From Oxalobacteraceae bacterium (GTDB lineage Bacteria; Pseudomonadota; Gammaproteobacteria; Burkholderiales; Burkholderiaceae_D): DNA of 64,000 bases. Location of the stretch: the NCBI GenBank assembly GCA_013284265.1, contig JABTBR010000038.1, positions 1 to 64,000 on the forward strand, in the 5' to 3' direction. Below the pieces are notes generated by a model that worked only from the letters and a program-made list of their open reading frames with translations, was not told the origin of the DNA and ran no database searches. Shown here piece by piece: positions 45,394 through 54,017 of this stretch. The position numbers and the translations under genes were made by a program. Each line of letters opens with the position of its first letter. The stretch's first letter is position 1.

Positions 45394-45786
45394 TTAACGC
45401 TTCGAGAATTGCTTTGCGCGACGTGCTTTGCGCAGACCAACTTTTTTACGCTCAACTTCGCGTGCATCGCGGGTAACGAAGCCGGCACGTGCCAGATCGC
45501 CCTTCAGCGTTGCATCGTAGTCGATCAGTGCACGGGTGATACCGTGACGAACCGCACCTGCCTGGCCCGACTCGCCGCCGCCGTGAACGTTGACTTTGAT
45601 GTCAAAACGCTCAACGTTGCCGGTCAGTTCCAGAGGTTGACGAATAACCATCAGGCCGGTTTCGCGCGAGAAATACTCAGCTGCTGGCTTGCCGTTAACG
45701 ATGATTTGGCCAGTGCCAACTTTGATGAACACGCGAGCCACTGCACTCTTGCGACGGCCGGTGCCGTAATTGTAGTTACCGATCAT
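45394..45786 (-). CDS. rpsI: 30S ribosomal protein S9
   Basis: 130-residue component of the small subunit whose C-terminal tail reaches the P-site tRNA. It shows NYGTGRRKSAVARVF, VNVHGGGESGQAGAVRHGI and the basic tail GLRKARRAKQFSKR, exactly as expected. It follows rplM by nine bases, the universal rplM-rpsI pair. Confidence 0.99.
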   Translation of the reverse strand: MIGNYNYGTGRRKSAVARVFIKVGTGQIIVNGKPAAEYFSRETGLMVIRQPLELTGNVERFDIKVNVHGGGESGQAGAVRHGITRALIDYDATLKGDLARAGFVTRDAREVERKKVGLRKARRAKQFSKR

Positions 45787-45795
45787 GTCGATTCC

Positions 45796-46224
45796 TTAGA
45801 GAACGAGTGCTTTAGGTTGCTGGGCAGCGTGCGGGTGAGTCGCTTCCGCGTACACTTTCAGCTTCTTGATCATTGCGTAGCCGAGTGGGCCTTTAGGCAG
45901 CATGCCCTTGACAGCTTTCTCGAGTGCGCGGCCTGGGAAACGCTGTTGCATTTTCAGGAAGTTGGTTTCGTAGATGCCGCCTGGGTAACCCGAGTGACGG
46001 TAGTACGTTTTTTCGGTAGCTTTAGTACCGGTCACGCGCAGTTTGCCTGCGTTGATCACGACGATGAAATCGCCGGTGTCGACGTGAGGAGTAAATTCCG
46101 GTTTGTGTTTGCCGCGCAGTCGGAGTGCCACTTCGCTGGCAACACGTCCGAGGACTTTGTCCGTCGCGTCAATCACGAACCAGTCGCGCTGGACTTCATG
46201 TCCCTTAGCGGAAAAAGTTTTCAT
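45796..46224 (-). CDS. rplM: 50S ribosomal protein L13
   Basis: 142-residue early-assembly protein of the large subunit. Landmarks are MKTFSAKGHEVQRDWFVID, ATDKVLGRVASEVALRLRGK, DTGDFIVVINAGK, KTYYRHSGYPGG and GMLPKGPLGYAMIKKLKVY. First gene of the rplM-rpsI operon, behind a strong promoter and a leader of about 100 bases in which ribosomal-protein autoregulation could operate. Confidence 0.99.
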   Translation of the reverse strand: MKTFSAKGHEVQRDWFVIDATDKVLGRVASEVALRLRGKHKPEFTPHVDTGDFIVVINAGKLRVTGTKATEKTYYRHSGYPGGIYETNFLKMQQRFPGRALEKAVKGMLPKGPLGYAMIKKLKVYAEATHPHAAQQPKALVL

Positions 46225-46328
46225 GTTGACTTCCTAATTGAATTACACACGCTCATATGGTGGTTCCGCCATTGCTTCAGCGGACTCGGCCTTGTTGTTA
46301 ACTTTCCTGAGCGAACGGAAAGCCGACA

Positions 46329-46358
46329 AGTATAAGCGCTTTCGCCTCCCCGCGTCAA
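46329..46358 (-). promoter_or_regulatory. Promoter of rplM-rpsI
   Basis: On the minus strand TTGACG (46353-46358) and TATACT (46329-46334) are 18 bp apart, giving a transcript leader of about 95-100 bases before rplM. Confidence 0.68.
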
Positions 46359-46433
46359 GCCGCATGGTCGGCCGACTCGTCTTCCGCTAACCCTTTACAA
46401 TAGGGCAAAGTTTATTCATTCGGAGAGTTTGGT

Positions 46434-46856
46434 ATGGAATGCAAGGTTAGCTGGAATGGCCCCTCGGGCATGAGTTTCCGCGCCCAGACGGGTTCGGGCC
46501 ATATGGTCACGATGGATGGCGCGCCGGAAGGCGGCGGCCACAATCTGGCCCCGCGCCCGATGGAAATGGTATTACTGGGCACGGGCGGCTGCACCGCCTA
46601 TGACGTGGTGCTGATCCTGAAGAAAAGCCGCGAAGATATCCGCGGCTGCGAATGCACCCTGACGGCGGAACGCGCCGAGACCGAACCGAAGGTCTTCACC
46701 AAGATCAATTTCCACTTCACTGTGACAGGCAAGAATCTGAAACCGGCCGGCGTGGAACGCGCGATTACCTTATCGCACGATAAATATTGCTCAGCATCCA
46801 TCATGCTGGCAAAAACTGCCGAGATCACCCACTCCTTCGAAATCGTCGAAGTCTGA
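46434..46856 (+). CDS. OsmC family protein (YhfA-like)
   Basis: A 140-residue protein of the OsmC/Ohr superfamily, thiol peroxidases or related proteins active on organic hydroperoxides. The two expected cysteines are present, in LGTGGCTAYDVV and SHDKYCSASIM. The start MECKVSWNGPSGMSF and the pattern GAPEGGGHNLAPRPMEMVLL match the YhfA-like branch, whose peroxidase role is less certain than for Ohr. GGAGAG precedes the ATG. It is divergent from rplM. A palindromic repeat element follows its stop. Confidence 0.92.
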   Translation: MECKVSWNGPSGMSFRAQTGSGHMVTMDGAPEGGGHNLAPRPMEMVLLGTGGCTAYDVVLILKKSREDIRGCECTLTAERAETEPKVFTKINFHFTVTGKNLKPAGVERAITLSHDKYCSASIMLAKTAEITHSFEIVEV

Positions 46857-46900
46857 GTTAGTGGGCTGTGGCGGCCAAGGCGCCGCGCAGGCCCGCAACA

Positions 46901-46967
46901 AACCCACGGCAAAGAGCTGGGGTCTGACCCGCCGGGTCAGACCCCAGGGTTACGCCCTGGGTTTTAA
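46901..46967. repeat. Dispersed palindromic element, copy 1
   Basis: Between the OsmC gene and convergent coq7. The core GGGTCTGACCCGCCGGGTCA continues to a near-perfect palindrome, with AAACCCACGGCAAAGAGC on the left and CCTGGGTTTTAA on the right. It resembles copies at 53697, 58536 and 62327. Confidence 0.9.
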
Positions 46968-47006
46968 ATGCGTTTGCGACATGCAAAGTTTAACCGCCTG
47001 CCTCTA

Positions 47007-47651
47007 CTAGATATAGTAAGCACTCCCCGTCATCACCTTCGCCATCGCCGTCATCGCCATCCGCACCGGCTTGGGCGTTTCCGCCGCACCCAACTGCTGG
47101 GCCGCCGCGCCGTGGGCGACTTCATCGATCCGCATCTGCTCGACAATCGCGCGCGACTTGGCGTCCTGCGGCGGCAGACGGTCCAGATGGCTGGCCAGAT
47201 GCGCCTCCACCTGTCGCTCCGTCTCCACCACAAACCCCAGGCTGCGCGCATCGCCCAGCCAGGCCGCCACCGTCCCGACCGCATACGCACCCGCATAAAA
47301 CAGGGGATTGAGCACGCTGGGCTGCGATCCCAGCTCCGCCAGCCGCTGCGCGGTCCAGGCCAGATGGTCTTCCTCTTCGCGCCCGGCCTGCTCGAACTGC
47401 TCGCGCATCGCATCGCTGCGCGCGAAATGGGCCTGGGCGTTATACAGCGCCTGGGCACACACCTCGCCCACATGGTTCACCCGCATCAGTCCGGCGCTAT
47501 GGCGTTGCTCCGCTTCGCTGAGCACGCCGTCGGCCGCATGTACCGCCGGGGTCGGACGCGAAGCCGAAGCCACGCCCGCCACGACGCGCAAGGCCTTGTC
47601 GGCGGCGGCGATCAAGCGGTCTAGGGGATGATGATGGGATTTAGCTGCCAT
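47007..47651 (-). CDS. coq7: Demethoxyubiquinone monooxygenase Coq7
   Basis: Di-iron hydroxylase for the last hydroxylation in ubiquinone synthesis, at the membrane. The 214-residue protein has the duplicated di-iron ligands in MRVNHVGEVCAQALY, EEEDHLAWT, ETERQVEAHL and RIDEVAHGAAA. It has an N-terminal extension of about 45 residues before the ferritin-like domain, common in this lineage. The gene stands alone, convergent with the OsmC gene. Confidence 0.95.
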   Translation of the reverse strand: MAAKSHHHPLDRLIAAADKALRVVAGVASASRPTPAVHAADGVLSEAEQRHSAGLMRVNHVGEVCAQALYNAQAHFARSDAMREQFEQAGREEEDHLAWTAQRLAELGSQPSVLNPLFYAGAYAVGTVAAWLGDARSLGFVVETERQVEAHLASHLDRLPPQDAKSRAIVEQMRIDEVAHGAAAQQLGAAETPKPVRMAMTAMAKVMTGSAYYI

Positions 47652-47724
47652 GGTGGTCTATCGCTGTCAGTGACAAAACACCATTATAGGACCATCGTGC
47701 CCAGGCCGGCGGCACTGGCCGGCC

Positions 47725-48189
47725 TCAGCCGCGCTGAGGCAGTGCCTGAAAACCGGGCTGTGACTCCGCCTCTTCCTGAATCAGGCGCTGGCGTTCGATC
47801 CAGTCGGCCACCGGGCCGCGCGCATCGATGCCGGAGATGTCTTTCGCCACGCCCAGATTCAGCCCCAGCAAGAAGGGAATACTGTCGACCGGCACTTCCG
47901 GGCAATGCTCGGCAAAGCTGCGCAGGAAGCGCAGCGAATCGATCACCGGCACCACCTTCTCGCCGCTCATATATTGCAGCACGCTGGTGATGCTGTGGCC
48001 CTTGCCGATGGTGTGATAGATGAAGCGGTTGTAATCGCGGTCGATATGCTTGAAGTCCAGGGTTTCCTTAGTCATCAGGCCGGCCAGATAATGCAGGCCC
48101 AGCGCCACGCGGAAAAATCCGGTCGACTCGTCCTTGCTCATACCGTCGTGCATGACGGCCAGCACTCTTTCCTTGATCACATCCTGCAT
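47725..48189 (-). CDS. Conserved protein of unknown function
   Basis: A 154-residue soluble protein I do not assign to a family with certainty. It starts MQDVIKERVLAVMHDGMSKD and is mostly helical, with ALGLHYLAGLMTKETLDFKH, a YHTIGKGHSITSVLQYM segment and LNLGVAKDISG. No signal peptide, membrane segment or metal motif is evident. The ATG at 48189 has GGGGG upstream. It precedes coq7 on the same strand with a 73-bp gap, so a shared transcript is possible, but a role in ubiquinone synthesis would be speculation. Confidence 0.75.
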   Translation of the reverse strand: MQDVIKERVLAVMHDGMSKDESTGFFRVALGLHYLAGLMTKETLDFKHIDRDYNRFIYHTIGKGHSITSVLQYMSGEKVVPVIDSLRFLRSFAEHCPEVPVDSIPFLLGLNLGVAKDISGIDARGPVADWIERQRLIQEEAESQPGFQALPQRG

Positions 48190-48419
48190 GTCTGCCCCCA
48201 GTTGCCCCGCTGACGGGTGCTGATGCAGCCGACTATAGCAAGATATTGCCCCAGCGAACAGCCACATCCCAGCCCACTCAGCAACGCTGACATCCCCACC
48301 TTACGTTCAGGTGATCTCGATCAACAACTGATCATCGGCAACATTCAGACTGGCAAGACATCAGCGCCCGGCTATCGCGGCATCCGTACCGGCAAATAAC
48401 AATCACTCGGAGCAATGAC

Positions 48420-50147
48420 ATGGCTACTCAACTTCCTGAAGGCCGCCATCTGCCGGTACGTCCAGAACTAAACGGTGGCCGCACGGCGCATGGTTTTGTC
48501 ACACCCAAGGAGGACCGCTCCCCGCAAATAATGAGCGTTCTCCCCAAGCGCGTACTGCCCATCATTTTTCTTCCAGGAATTATGGGTTCGAACCTGCGGA
48601 TGAGTGCGGCGCGGCAAGCCAAGATGGGCAAGAATAACAATATCGCCTGGCGCCCGGATAACAAAGCAGCATCGCTTGCCCTATCCATTGCAGACGCCGC
48701 CGAAAGGCAAAATCAGTTGGACCCAGCTGAGACGGAAGTCGATGTTTACGACCCGGTAAACAATCCCACCGGCGACCGCAACGAAACCTCGGACCAGCGC
48801 AACGAAAAAGTAAAGGTCAACTTCGAGTACAAACTCAACGTCGGCATCAACACGCCCCTGATGATGGATGATCCTGTCTCCTACAAGCAGCGAAGACTGA
48901 AGGAACACAAGGCTCGCGAACGCGGCTGGGGAGAGGTATTTTTTGACAGCTATCGCCACATCCTCGAAATGTGCGAGCTGCGCCTCAACGCAGCTTTTCG
49001 TGACGGAAAACCGGATGAATGGTGGAAACAGATCCTGGACGTACCGCCCGAACAGTGGCAAGCCCATCCTCAGCCTGCTCTCGAAGCCCTCGACGAGAAA
49101 ACACTTAAGGAAGCCATGAAAGATTGCTGGTTTCCTGTGCATGCGATGGGGTACAACTGGCTACAGTCAAATCGCAATTCCGGCGTGTGTGTAGCTGAGC
49201 GCATAAGCGCATTGATACAGAAGTACCAGGCCCAAACCTTCCACTGTGAAAAGGTAATTTTGGTAACGCACTCGATGGGCGGACTGGTGGCCAGGGCGGT
49301 GATCCATCCAGACATGGGGAATCTTCAAGACAAAGTGTTGGGTATCGTGCATGGCGTAATGCCGGCGATTGGCGCCGGGGCAGCATACAAACGTATGCGA
49401 TGCGGCTTTGAGGATGCTTGGCTTAGCATCACGCCTAAAGTATTGGGCAACTCTGGACCAGAGGTGACAGCAGTGCTAGGAAATGCCCAAGGCGGCCTGG
49501 AATTGCTACCCAGCCAAGCATACGGAAACGACTGGTTACGGCTGTCGCACAAAGGAAAAACGATTAAAAGTCTCCCAAAAAATGGCGACCCATATGAAGA
49601 AATTTATAAATTACGCGGAAAATGGTATTGCTTGCTTCAAGAGGCATGGATCAATCCGGCTCGCGACAAGGACGGCGGATATGATCGGACAGCTGCTTTA
49701 CTTGATAAGGCCAAAGCATTTCACAATGCCATAGCCGGCACATACCACGATCAAAGTTATGCCCATTACGGTGCCGACTCCAATCACGCCGCTTGGCATC
49801 ACGTAACTTGGACACTTGACGACTGGGCGGTATTGGTAGATGTGGAGAACCTGCGCATCGTCTCCGACAATTACCAGGGTAGATTGCATGTAGTTGATCC
49901 TAAAGCGCCGCCACCTCCTGGAGCGACAACGCCCGGCTTTGACGTCAAATTAGCGCCCCCCAATGAACCGGGTGATCAGACAGTGCCGTTACATTCCGCC
50001 GAACACCAAATGCAAAGCGGGAAATTCAAAGGAATTTTCCGCCAAACCGGTTATGAACATCAGAACAGCTATCAGAACGGACAGGTGCTGAACTCCACGC
50101 TCTACAGTCTGGTACGCATCGCGCAAACAATGGTTTGGTCGAAATGA
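48420..50147 (+). CDS. Alpha/beta-hydrolase lipase, probable T6SS effector (Tle-like)
   Basis: A 575-residue hydrolase likely to act as an antibacterial phospholipase delivered by a type VI secretion system. It has PIIFLPGIMGSNLRMS near the start of the fold, the nucleophile elbow VTHSMGGLVAR with serine 285 (Thr replaces the first Gly of GxSxG), a likely catalytic Asp in DQTVPLHSAEH and a likely His in GYEHQNSY. There is no signal peptide, consistent with T6SS delivery. It overlaps by four bases a lipoprotein of the Tli4 immunity type, which strongly supports the effector reading. Base composition is AT-richer than the neighbours, suggesting acquisition. No vgrG, hcp or paar gene is nearby. 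An ordinary cytoplasmic lipase is the alternative. Confidence 0.75.
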   Translation: MATQLPEGRHLPVRPELNGGRTAHGFVTPKEDRSPQIMSVLPKRVLPIIFLPGIMGSNLRMSAARQAKMGKNNNIAWRPDNKAASLALSIADAAERQNQLDPAETEVDVYDPVNNPTGDRNETSDQRNEKVKVNFEYKLNVGINTPLMMDDPVSYKQRRLKEHKARERGWGEVFFDSYRHILEMCELRLNAAFRDGKPDEWWKQILDVPPEQWQAHPQPALEALDEKTLKEAMKDCWFPVHAMGYNWLQSNRNSGVCVAERISALIQKYQAQTFHCEKVILVTHSMGGLVARAVIHPDMGNLQDKVLGIVHGVMPAIGAGAAYKRMRCGFEDAWLSITPKVLGNSGPEVTAVLGNAQGGLELLPSQAYGNDWLRLSHKGKTIKSLPKNGDPYEEIYKLRGKWYCLLQEAWINPARDKDGGYDRTAALLDKAKAFHNAIAGTYHDQSYAHYGADSNHAAWHHVTWTLDDWAVLVDVENLRIVSDNYQGRLHVVDPKAPPPPGATTPGFDVKLAPPNEPGDQTVPLHSAEHQMQSGKFKGIFRQTGYEHQNSYQNGQVLNSTLYSLVRIAQTMVWSK

Positions 50148-51508
50148 TGAAGCTACTTCGCGATTCATGGCCGCACCCTGTATTTTCCGCAGCCCTTCTT
50201 TGCGCAATGCTGTGCCTAAATGCATGCCACCGTGCCCCCAAATCTTTGAAGAGTCCCAATATGACAGCCGCATCTCCTCGTATGCAACCATTGTTCGAAA
50301 AGACCAAGACGGTATGCTTTGGACATTTTTTGATGGAAGTTCCAGTCTCGGCAACCGTGATATTTGGCCCAACAAATGTGGACTGGCCTATTGAATACTT
50401 CCCAGGAGAAGCCGAAAAAATCGCGCAACATGTAGCCGGGCAGTTAGACGAAATCGAAAAAGATCGGATATTCCTTAGTAAGGAAGATATCACCAAGTTC
50501 ACAAGGTACGGCAAAGTGATAGATGGCGCTCTGCCAGGGCAGAAACTGATTTTCGGAACAAAAGATCAGGCGACTAATAGTATCTATTCGTTTATCCCGC
50601 TCGGCAAAGACCTGTTTATACAGCGTGCTCTTAGAGCATTATCTATTGATGCAGAAATCAAGACCATGAATACGGTAGCCAGTAGCCTGCGTTTGCGTAC
50701 AGAAAATGAAATTCCTACCGAAAATGGCGCCTGCATCGAAGGCGGGTTCGTGTCATGGCAGCCCGAATTTGAACGGATCGCCATCGGTATTCGACTCAAG
50801 GAATTTCCAGATGTTCACCTATCAATCAGCGCCACCAGAAAAGACGTGCTGATTGAATCCGACGCGCTTGAACCACGTGTCAAACGGGCAGAGGAAGAAG
50901 CGAAAAAAGAGGGCCTCGGATGGCTGTATGCACGCATCAAGACCTTTCGACGTGGAACGCGCCAATTGGGCGACTGGAATGGCTTCGAGATCCTGGCGCG
51001 CAAGCCCATGTACAAAGACGACACCGACGCCCATGAATTCTTATTTCTCAGCCAGGGCACGCCCAACGATCCACTGAAGCCCGTGCTCGATATCCGCCTC
51101 AATACCGGGGTGGCAAACAACAAAACCGCCAGCGTTCGCCCCAGCATCAGCGACGAGGAAGCCGTGGCGCTGTGGGATAAGCTCACCACTTCCATTCGCA
51201 TTCGTCCAACTGGCGGCACCAAAAACAGCTCAGCTGAATCTCCCAAAACGCCTTTGGGTAAGCACCTCCGCAGCGGCGATCTCTGCACCCAAACGGGCTG
51301 GTGGCAATGTATGGAAAGCGATGACATCGCGGGCGGCAAGCGGCGGCATTTCAAGGCGGGTGAAACATTGCCACATATGACGCTATTGGGTAAGCCCAGC
51401 CTTTGGCAAAAACTCACCGGGGAGCGCCCCGCGTTCAACAGGGACACCGTCTGGCAGCTGGTGGCATATGACGATGCGTCACCAGCGACGACACCAGATA
51501 CCAAATGA
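50144..51508 (+). CDS. Probable T6SS immunity lipoprotein (Tli4-like)
   Basis: A 454-residue predicted lipoprotein expected to bind and neutralise the lipase in the periplasm. The signal ends in a lipobox, CLNAC, near residue 30. The mature chain has KTKTVCFGHFLMEVPVSATV near the front, which matches my memory of the Tli4 family N-terminus, and a two-domain length. The start ATG overlaps the lipase stop (ATGATGA), so production is translationally coupled, typical of effector and immunity pairs. The composition is AT-rich at first and then closer to the chromosome. The family assignment is from recalled features and needs a profile search. Confidence 0.72.
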   Translation: MMKLLRDSWPHPVFSAALLCAMLCLNACHRAPKSLKSPNMTAASPRMQPLFEKTKTVCFGHFLMEVPVSATVIFGPTNVDWPIEYFPGEAEKIAQHVAGQLDEIEKDRIFLSKEDITKFTRYGKVIDGALPGQKLIFGTKDQATNSIYSFIPLGKDLFIQRALRALSIDAEIKTMNTVASSLRLRTENEIPTENGACIEGGFVSWQPEFERIAIGIRLKEFPDVHLSISATRKDVLIESDALEPRVKRAEEEAKKEGLGWLYARIKTFRRGTRQLGDWNGFEILARKPMYKDDTDAHEFLFLSQGTPNDPLKPVLDIRLNTGVANNKTASVRPSISDEEAVALWDKLTTSIRIRPTGGTKNSSAESPKTPLGKHLRSGDLCTQTGWWQCMESDDIAGGKRRHFKAGETLPHMTLLGKPSLWQKLTGERPAFNRDTVWQLVAYDDASPATTPDTK

Positions 51509-51678
51509 ATCGGCAATATTCCGAGCCAGGAAGCATTATTAACAGAGTTCATATCGCATTTCCCGTCCAGCCGAGCTTCGGCGGATAAATCACCTGCTCA
51601 GAAAAGCTTTCCCGAGCGCGCCTTGCACTGCGGAATTTCCGCGTGCTACTCTTTGGACACAACAAGGAGACTGGCGCA

Positions 51679-52458
51679 ATGATCGAAGTCAAAGGGCTGG
51701 CTAAACGCTTCCGGCTGGCGGCCAGTGCCGCCCATGCCAGCGGCCGGCGCGATCCGCGCGAGCACGAGGGCTGGTTCCATGCGGTGCGCGACGTCAGCTT
51801 CCGCTGTGCGCCCGGCGAAGTGCTGGGCCTGCTCGGCCCCAACGGCGCTGGCAAGACCACCACCTTGCGCCTGCTGTCGAGCGCGCTCAAGCCCGACGCC
51901 GGCAGCGTCCACGCCAACGGCATCGACTTGCTGGCCGATCCGCTGGCCGCGCGCCAGCACATCGGCTTTCTATCCGGCAGCACCGGCCTGTACGGCCGCC
52001 TGAGCGCGCGCGAAAACATCGAATACTTCGGCCGCCTGCACGGCATGAGCGCGCCCTACCTGAAACGCCGCTGCGAGGAATTGTTCGAGCTGCTGGAAAT
52101 GCAGGATTTCATCAACAAGCGCGCCGATCAACTCTCCACCGGCATGAAGCAGAAATGCGCAATCGCCCGCACCGTCGTGCATGAGCCGCGCATCGTCATC
52201 CTCGATGAACCGACCACCGGACTGGACGTGATGTCGGCCAAAATCCTGCTCGACTTTATCGCCAGCTACAAGGCCCTGCATATCCCGCTGATTTTTTCCA
52301 CCCACCATCTGCACGAGGTCGAGAAATTGTGCGACCGCGTCTGCATCATCAACCACGGCAAGACCGCCTTCCACGGCAGCGTCGCCGAGCTGCGCCATCT
52401 GGGCGGCAGCACCGATCTGTACGACGCCTTCATCGGCGTCATCAAACAGGGGCATTGA
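51679..52458 (+). CDS. ABC transporter ATP-binding protein (NatA-like)
   Basis: A 259-residue ATPase that powers the neighbouring permease. Walker A is in GLLGPNGAGKTTTLRLL, the signature is LSTGMKQKCAIAR (a variant of LSGGQ), and Walker B is IVILDEPTTGLDV, followed by the switch histidine in STHHLHE. It resembles NatA and other exporters for sodium or drugs, but substrate cannot be read. AAGGAG lies nine bases before the ATG at 51679. Its stop is one base from the permease start. Confidence 0.9.
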   Translation: MIEVKGLAKRFRLAASAAHASGRRDPREHEGWFHAVRDVSFRCAPGEVLGLLGPNGAGKTTTLRLLSSALKPDAGSVHANGIDLLADPLAARQHIGFLSGSTGLYGRLSARENIEYFGRLHGMSAPYLKRRCEELFELLEMQDFINKRADQLSTGMKQKCAIARTVVHEPRIVILDEPTTGLDVMSAKILLDFIASYKALHIPLIFSTHHLHEVEKLCDRVCIINHGKTAFHGSVAELRHLGGSTDLYDAFIGVIKQGH

Positions 52459-52459
52459 G

Positions 52460-53656
52460 ATGTGGACCATTTATCTGAAGGAAATGCTGGAACTGGCGCG
52501 CGACCGCAAGACCTTCATCTTCACCGTCTTCATCCCCATCTTCGCGATGCCGCTGATCTTTGTTGGCTTTGGCTATCTGTCGTCGAGCATGTTCACCCAG
52601 GCCAGCCAGGCCGAGCTGAGCTACGCCATCTTCGGCAAGGAAAACGCCCCCGGCCTGAGCGCACGCTTCGCTACTGAGCGCGGCTTCAAGGAAGTCCAGC
52701 TGGCCGGCGTGGGCGAGATCCGCAGCGCCATCGGCGATGACCGCATCAAGTTTGCGCTGGTGATCCCGCCCGGCTTCGCCAACAGCCTCGCCGTGCGCGA
52801 GCAGGCCACGCTGATCCTGCATTACAACAGCGCCTCCATGGTCGACCTGACCCGCAAGCGCGTGATGGCGGTGGTGGACGAGCAGAACACCACGCTGCGC
52901 GAGCAGGCGCTGTCGTCGCTGCACCTGAGCCGCAATGAGCAGCGCTTCACCCAGCAGCCGATCCGCCTGCAGGAGCAGTCCACCGCCGACCAGCGTGAAC
53001 AGACCGGCGCCATCGTCGGCGGTTTCCTGCCGTATATCCTGCTGATGGTCTGCCTGATGGCGGCCATGTATCCGGCCATCGACACCGGCGCCGGCGAAAA
53101 GGAGCGCGGCACGCTGGAAACCCTGCTGCTGGCACCGGTGTCGCGCAGTGCCATCGTGCTGGCCAAGTTCCTGGTGCTGTTTACCATCGGCCTGACCTCG
53201 GCCCTGCTGATGGTCGGCAGCCTGGGCTTGCTGCTGCTGTTCTTCGGCCAGTCGATCGAGGGCAAGCTGGCCCAGATGGTGCATGCCATCGGCGCGGTGG
53301 ACCTGGCCATGGTGGCGCTGATGCTGGTGCCCACGGCGGCCATGTTCGCCTCCATCCTGCTGGCGATCTCGGTCTATGCCAAGAGCTACAAGGAGGCGGC
53401 CGGACTGATCTCGCCGCTGATCGTCGTGACGATACTGCCGACGCTGGTGGCCTTGCTGCCGGGCGTGGAACTGGACTGGGTCTGGGCCATGGTGCCGCTG
53501 ACCAATGTGTCGCTGGCCATGAAGGAACTGGTCAAGGGCACCATGGACTACAGCATGTTTTCGCTGATTTTGCTGTCGTCCAGCGTGACGGCTGGCGCGC
53601 TGCTGGCCTTGTGCCGCTGGTGGTTTACGCGCGAAGAGGTTTTGTTCCGCAATTAG
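52460..53656 (+). CDS. ABC transporter permease (NatB-like)
   Basis: A 398-residue ABC-2 type permease. One membrane helix near the N-terminus (FIFTVFIPIFAMPLIFVGFG), a large extracytoplasmic loop of about 150 residues, then five helices from about residue 190 (ILLMVCLMAAMYPAI, FTIGLTSALLMVGSLGLLLLFFG and others) are visible. ENAPGLSARFATERGF and the loop with QTGAIVGGFLPY recall the NatB family. One base separates it from the ATPase gene, so they form a two-gene export system. It is not linked to the adjacent effector pair by spacing. Confidence 0.9.
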   Translation: MWTIYLKEMLELARDRKTFIFTVFIPIFAMPLIFVGFGYLSSSMFTQASQAELSYAIFGKENAPGLSARFATERGFKEVQLAGVGEIRSAIGDDRIKFALVIPPGFANSLAVREQATLILHYNSASMVDLTRKRVMAVVDEQNTTLREQALSSLHLSRNEQRFTQQPIRLQEQSTADQREQTGAIVGGFLPYILLMVCLMAAMYPAIDTGAGEKERGTLETLLLAPVSRSAIVLAKFLVLFTIGLTSALLMVGSLGLLLLFFGQSIEGKLAQMVHAIGAVDLAMVALMLVPTAAMFASILLAISVYAKSYKEAAGLISPLIVVTILPTLVALLPGVELDWVWAMVPLTNVSLAMKELVKGTMDYSMFSLILLSSSVTAGALLALCRWWFTREEVLFRN

Positions 53657-53696
53657 GGTGGCCGGCGAGCCTGTTGGCGCGCCGCCGGCGCATGCC

Positions 53697-53800
53697 AAAA
53701 CCCAGGGCGCACCCCTGGGGTCAGACCCGACGGGTCTGACCCCGGCTCTTTGCCGTGGGTTTTAAAAGCGTCCCCGGCTCCTTGCCGTGAGTTCTAAAAG
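53697..53800. repeat. Dispersed palindromic element, copy 2, with partial extra copy
   Basis: Core TCAGACCCGACGGGTCTGA flanked by AAAACCCAGGGC on the left and GGCTCTTTGCCGTGGGTTTT on the right (53697-53768), followed by a degenerate half copy (CCCCGGCTCCTTGCCGTGAG) to about 53800. It occupies much of the 361-bp gap 53657-54017, in which I see no gene; the rest precedes the next ABC operon. Confidence 0.88.
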
Positions 53801-54017
53801 CCTCCCCAGCTTGCCATTTTCACCACTCCACCCCTGCCCTCCCCACCCCGCATTCCAGACCGCCGTTTGTGCAATCTGGCGATAGCTTTGCGCCGCCCGT
53901 CGCAATGGCGCCCCGGTTGTGTCGCAAATTCAATACAATGCCATCATGTGAAAGGTGCTTGCCGGCATAGAAATACCGAATCCGGCCGGCGCAGGTCCGT
54001 TCAATTCAGGAGTCAGT

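Noticed and set aside
46901..46967. CRISPR-like interpretation of the dispersed repeats
   Set aside because: Copies are kilobases apart, palindromic and sit behind genes. There are no regularly spaced units and no cas genes.
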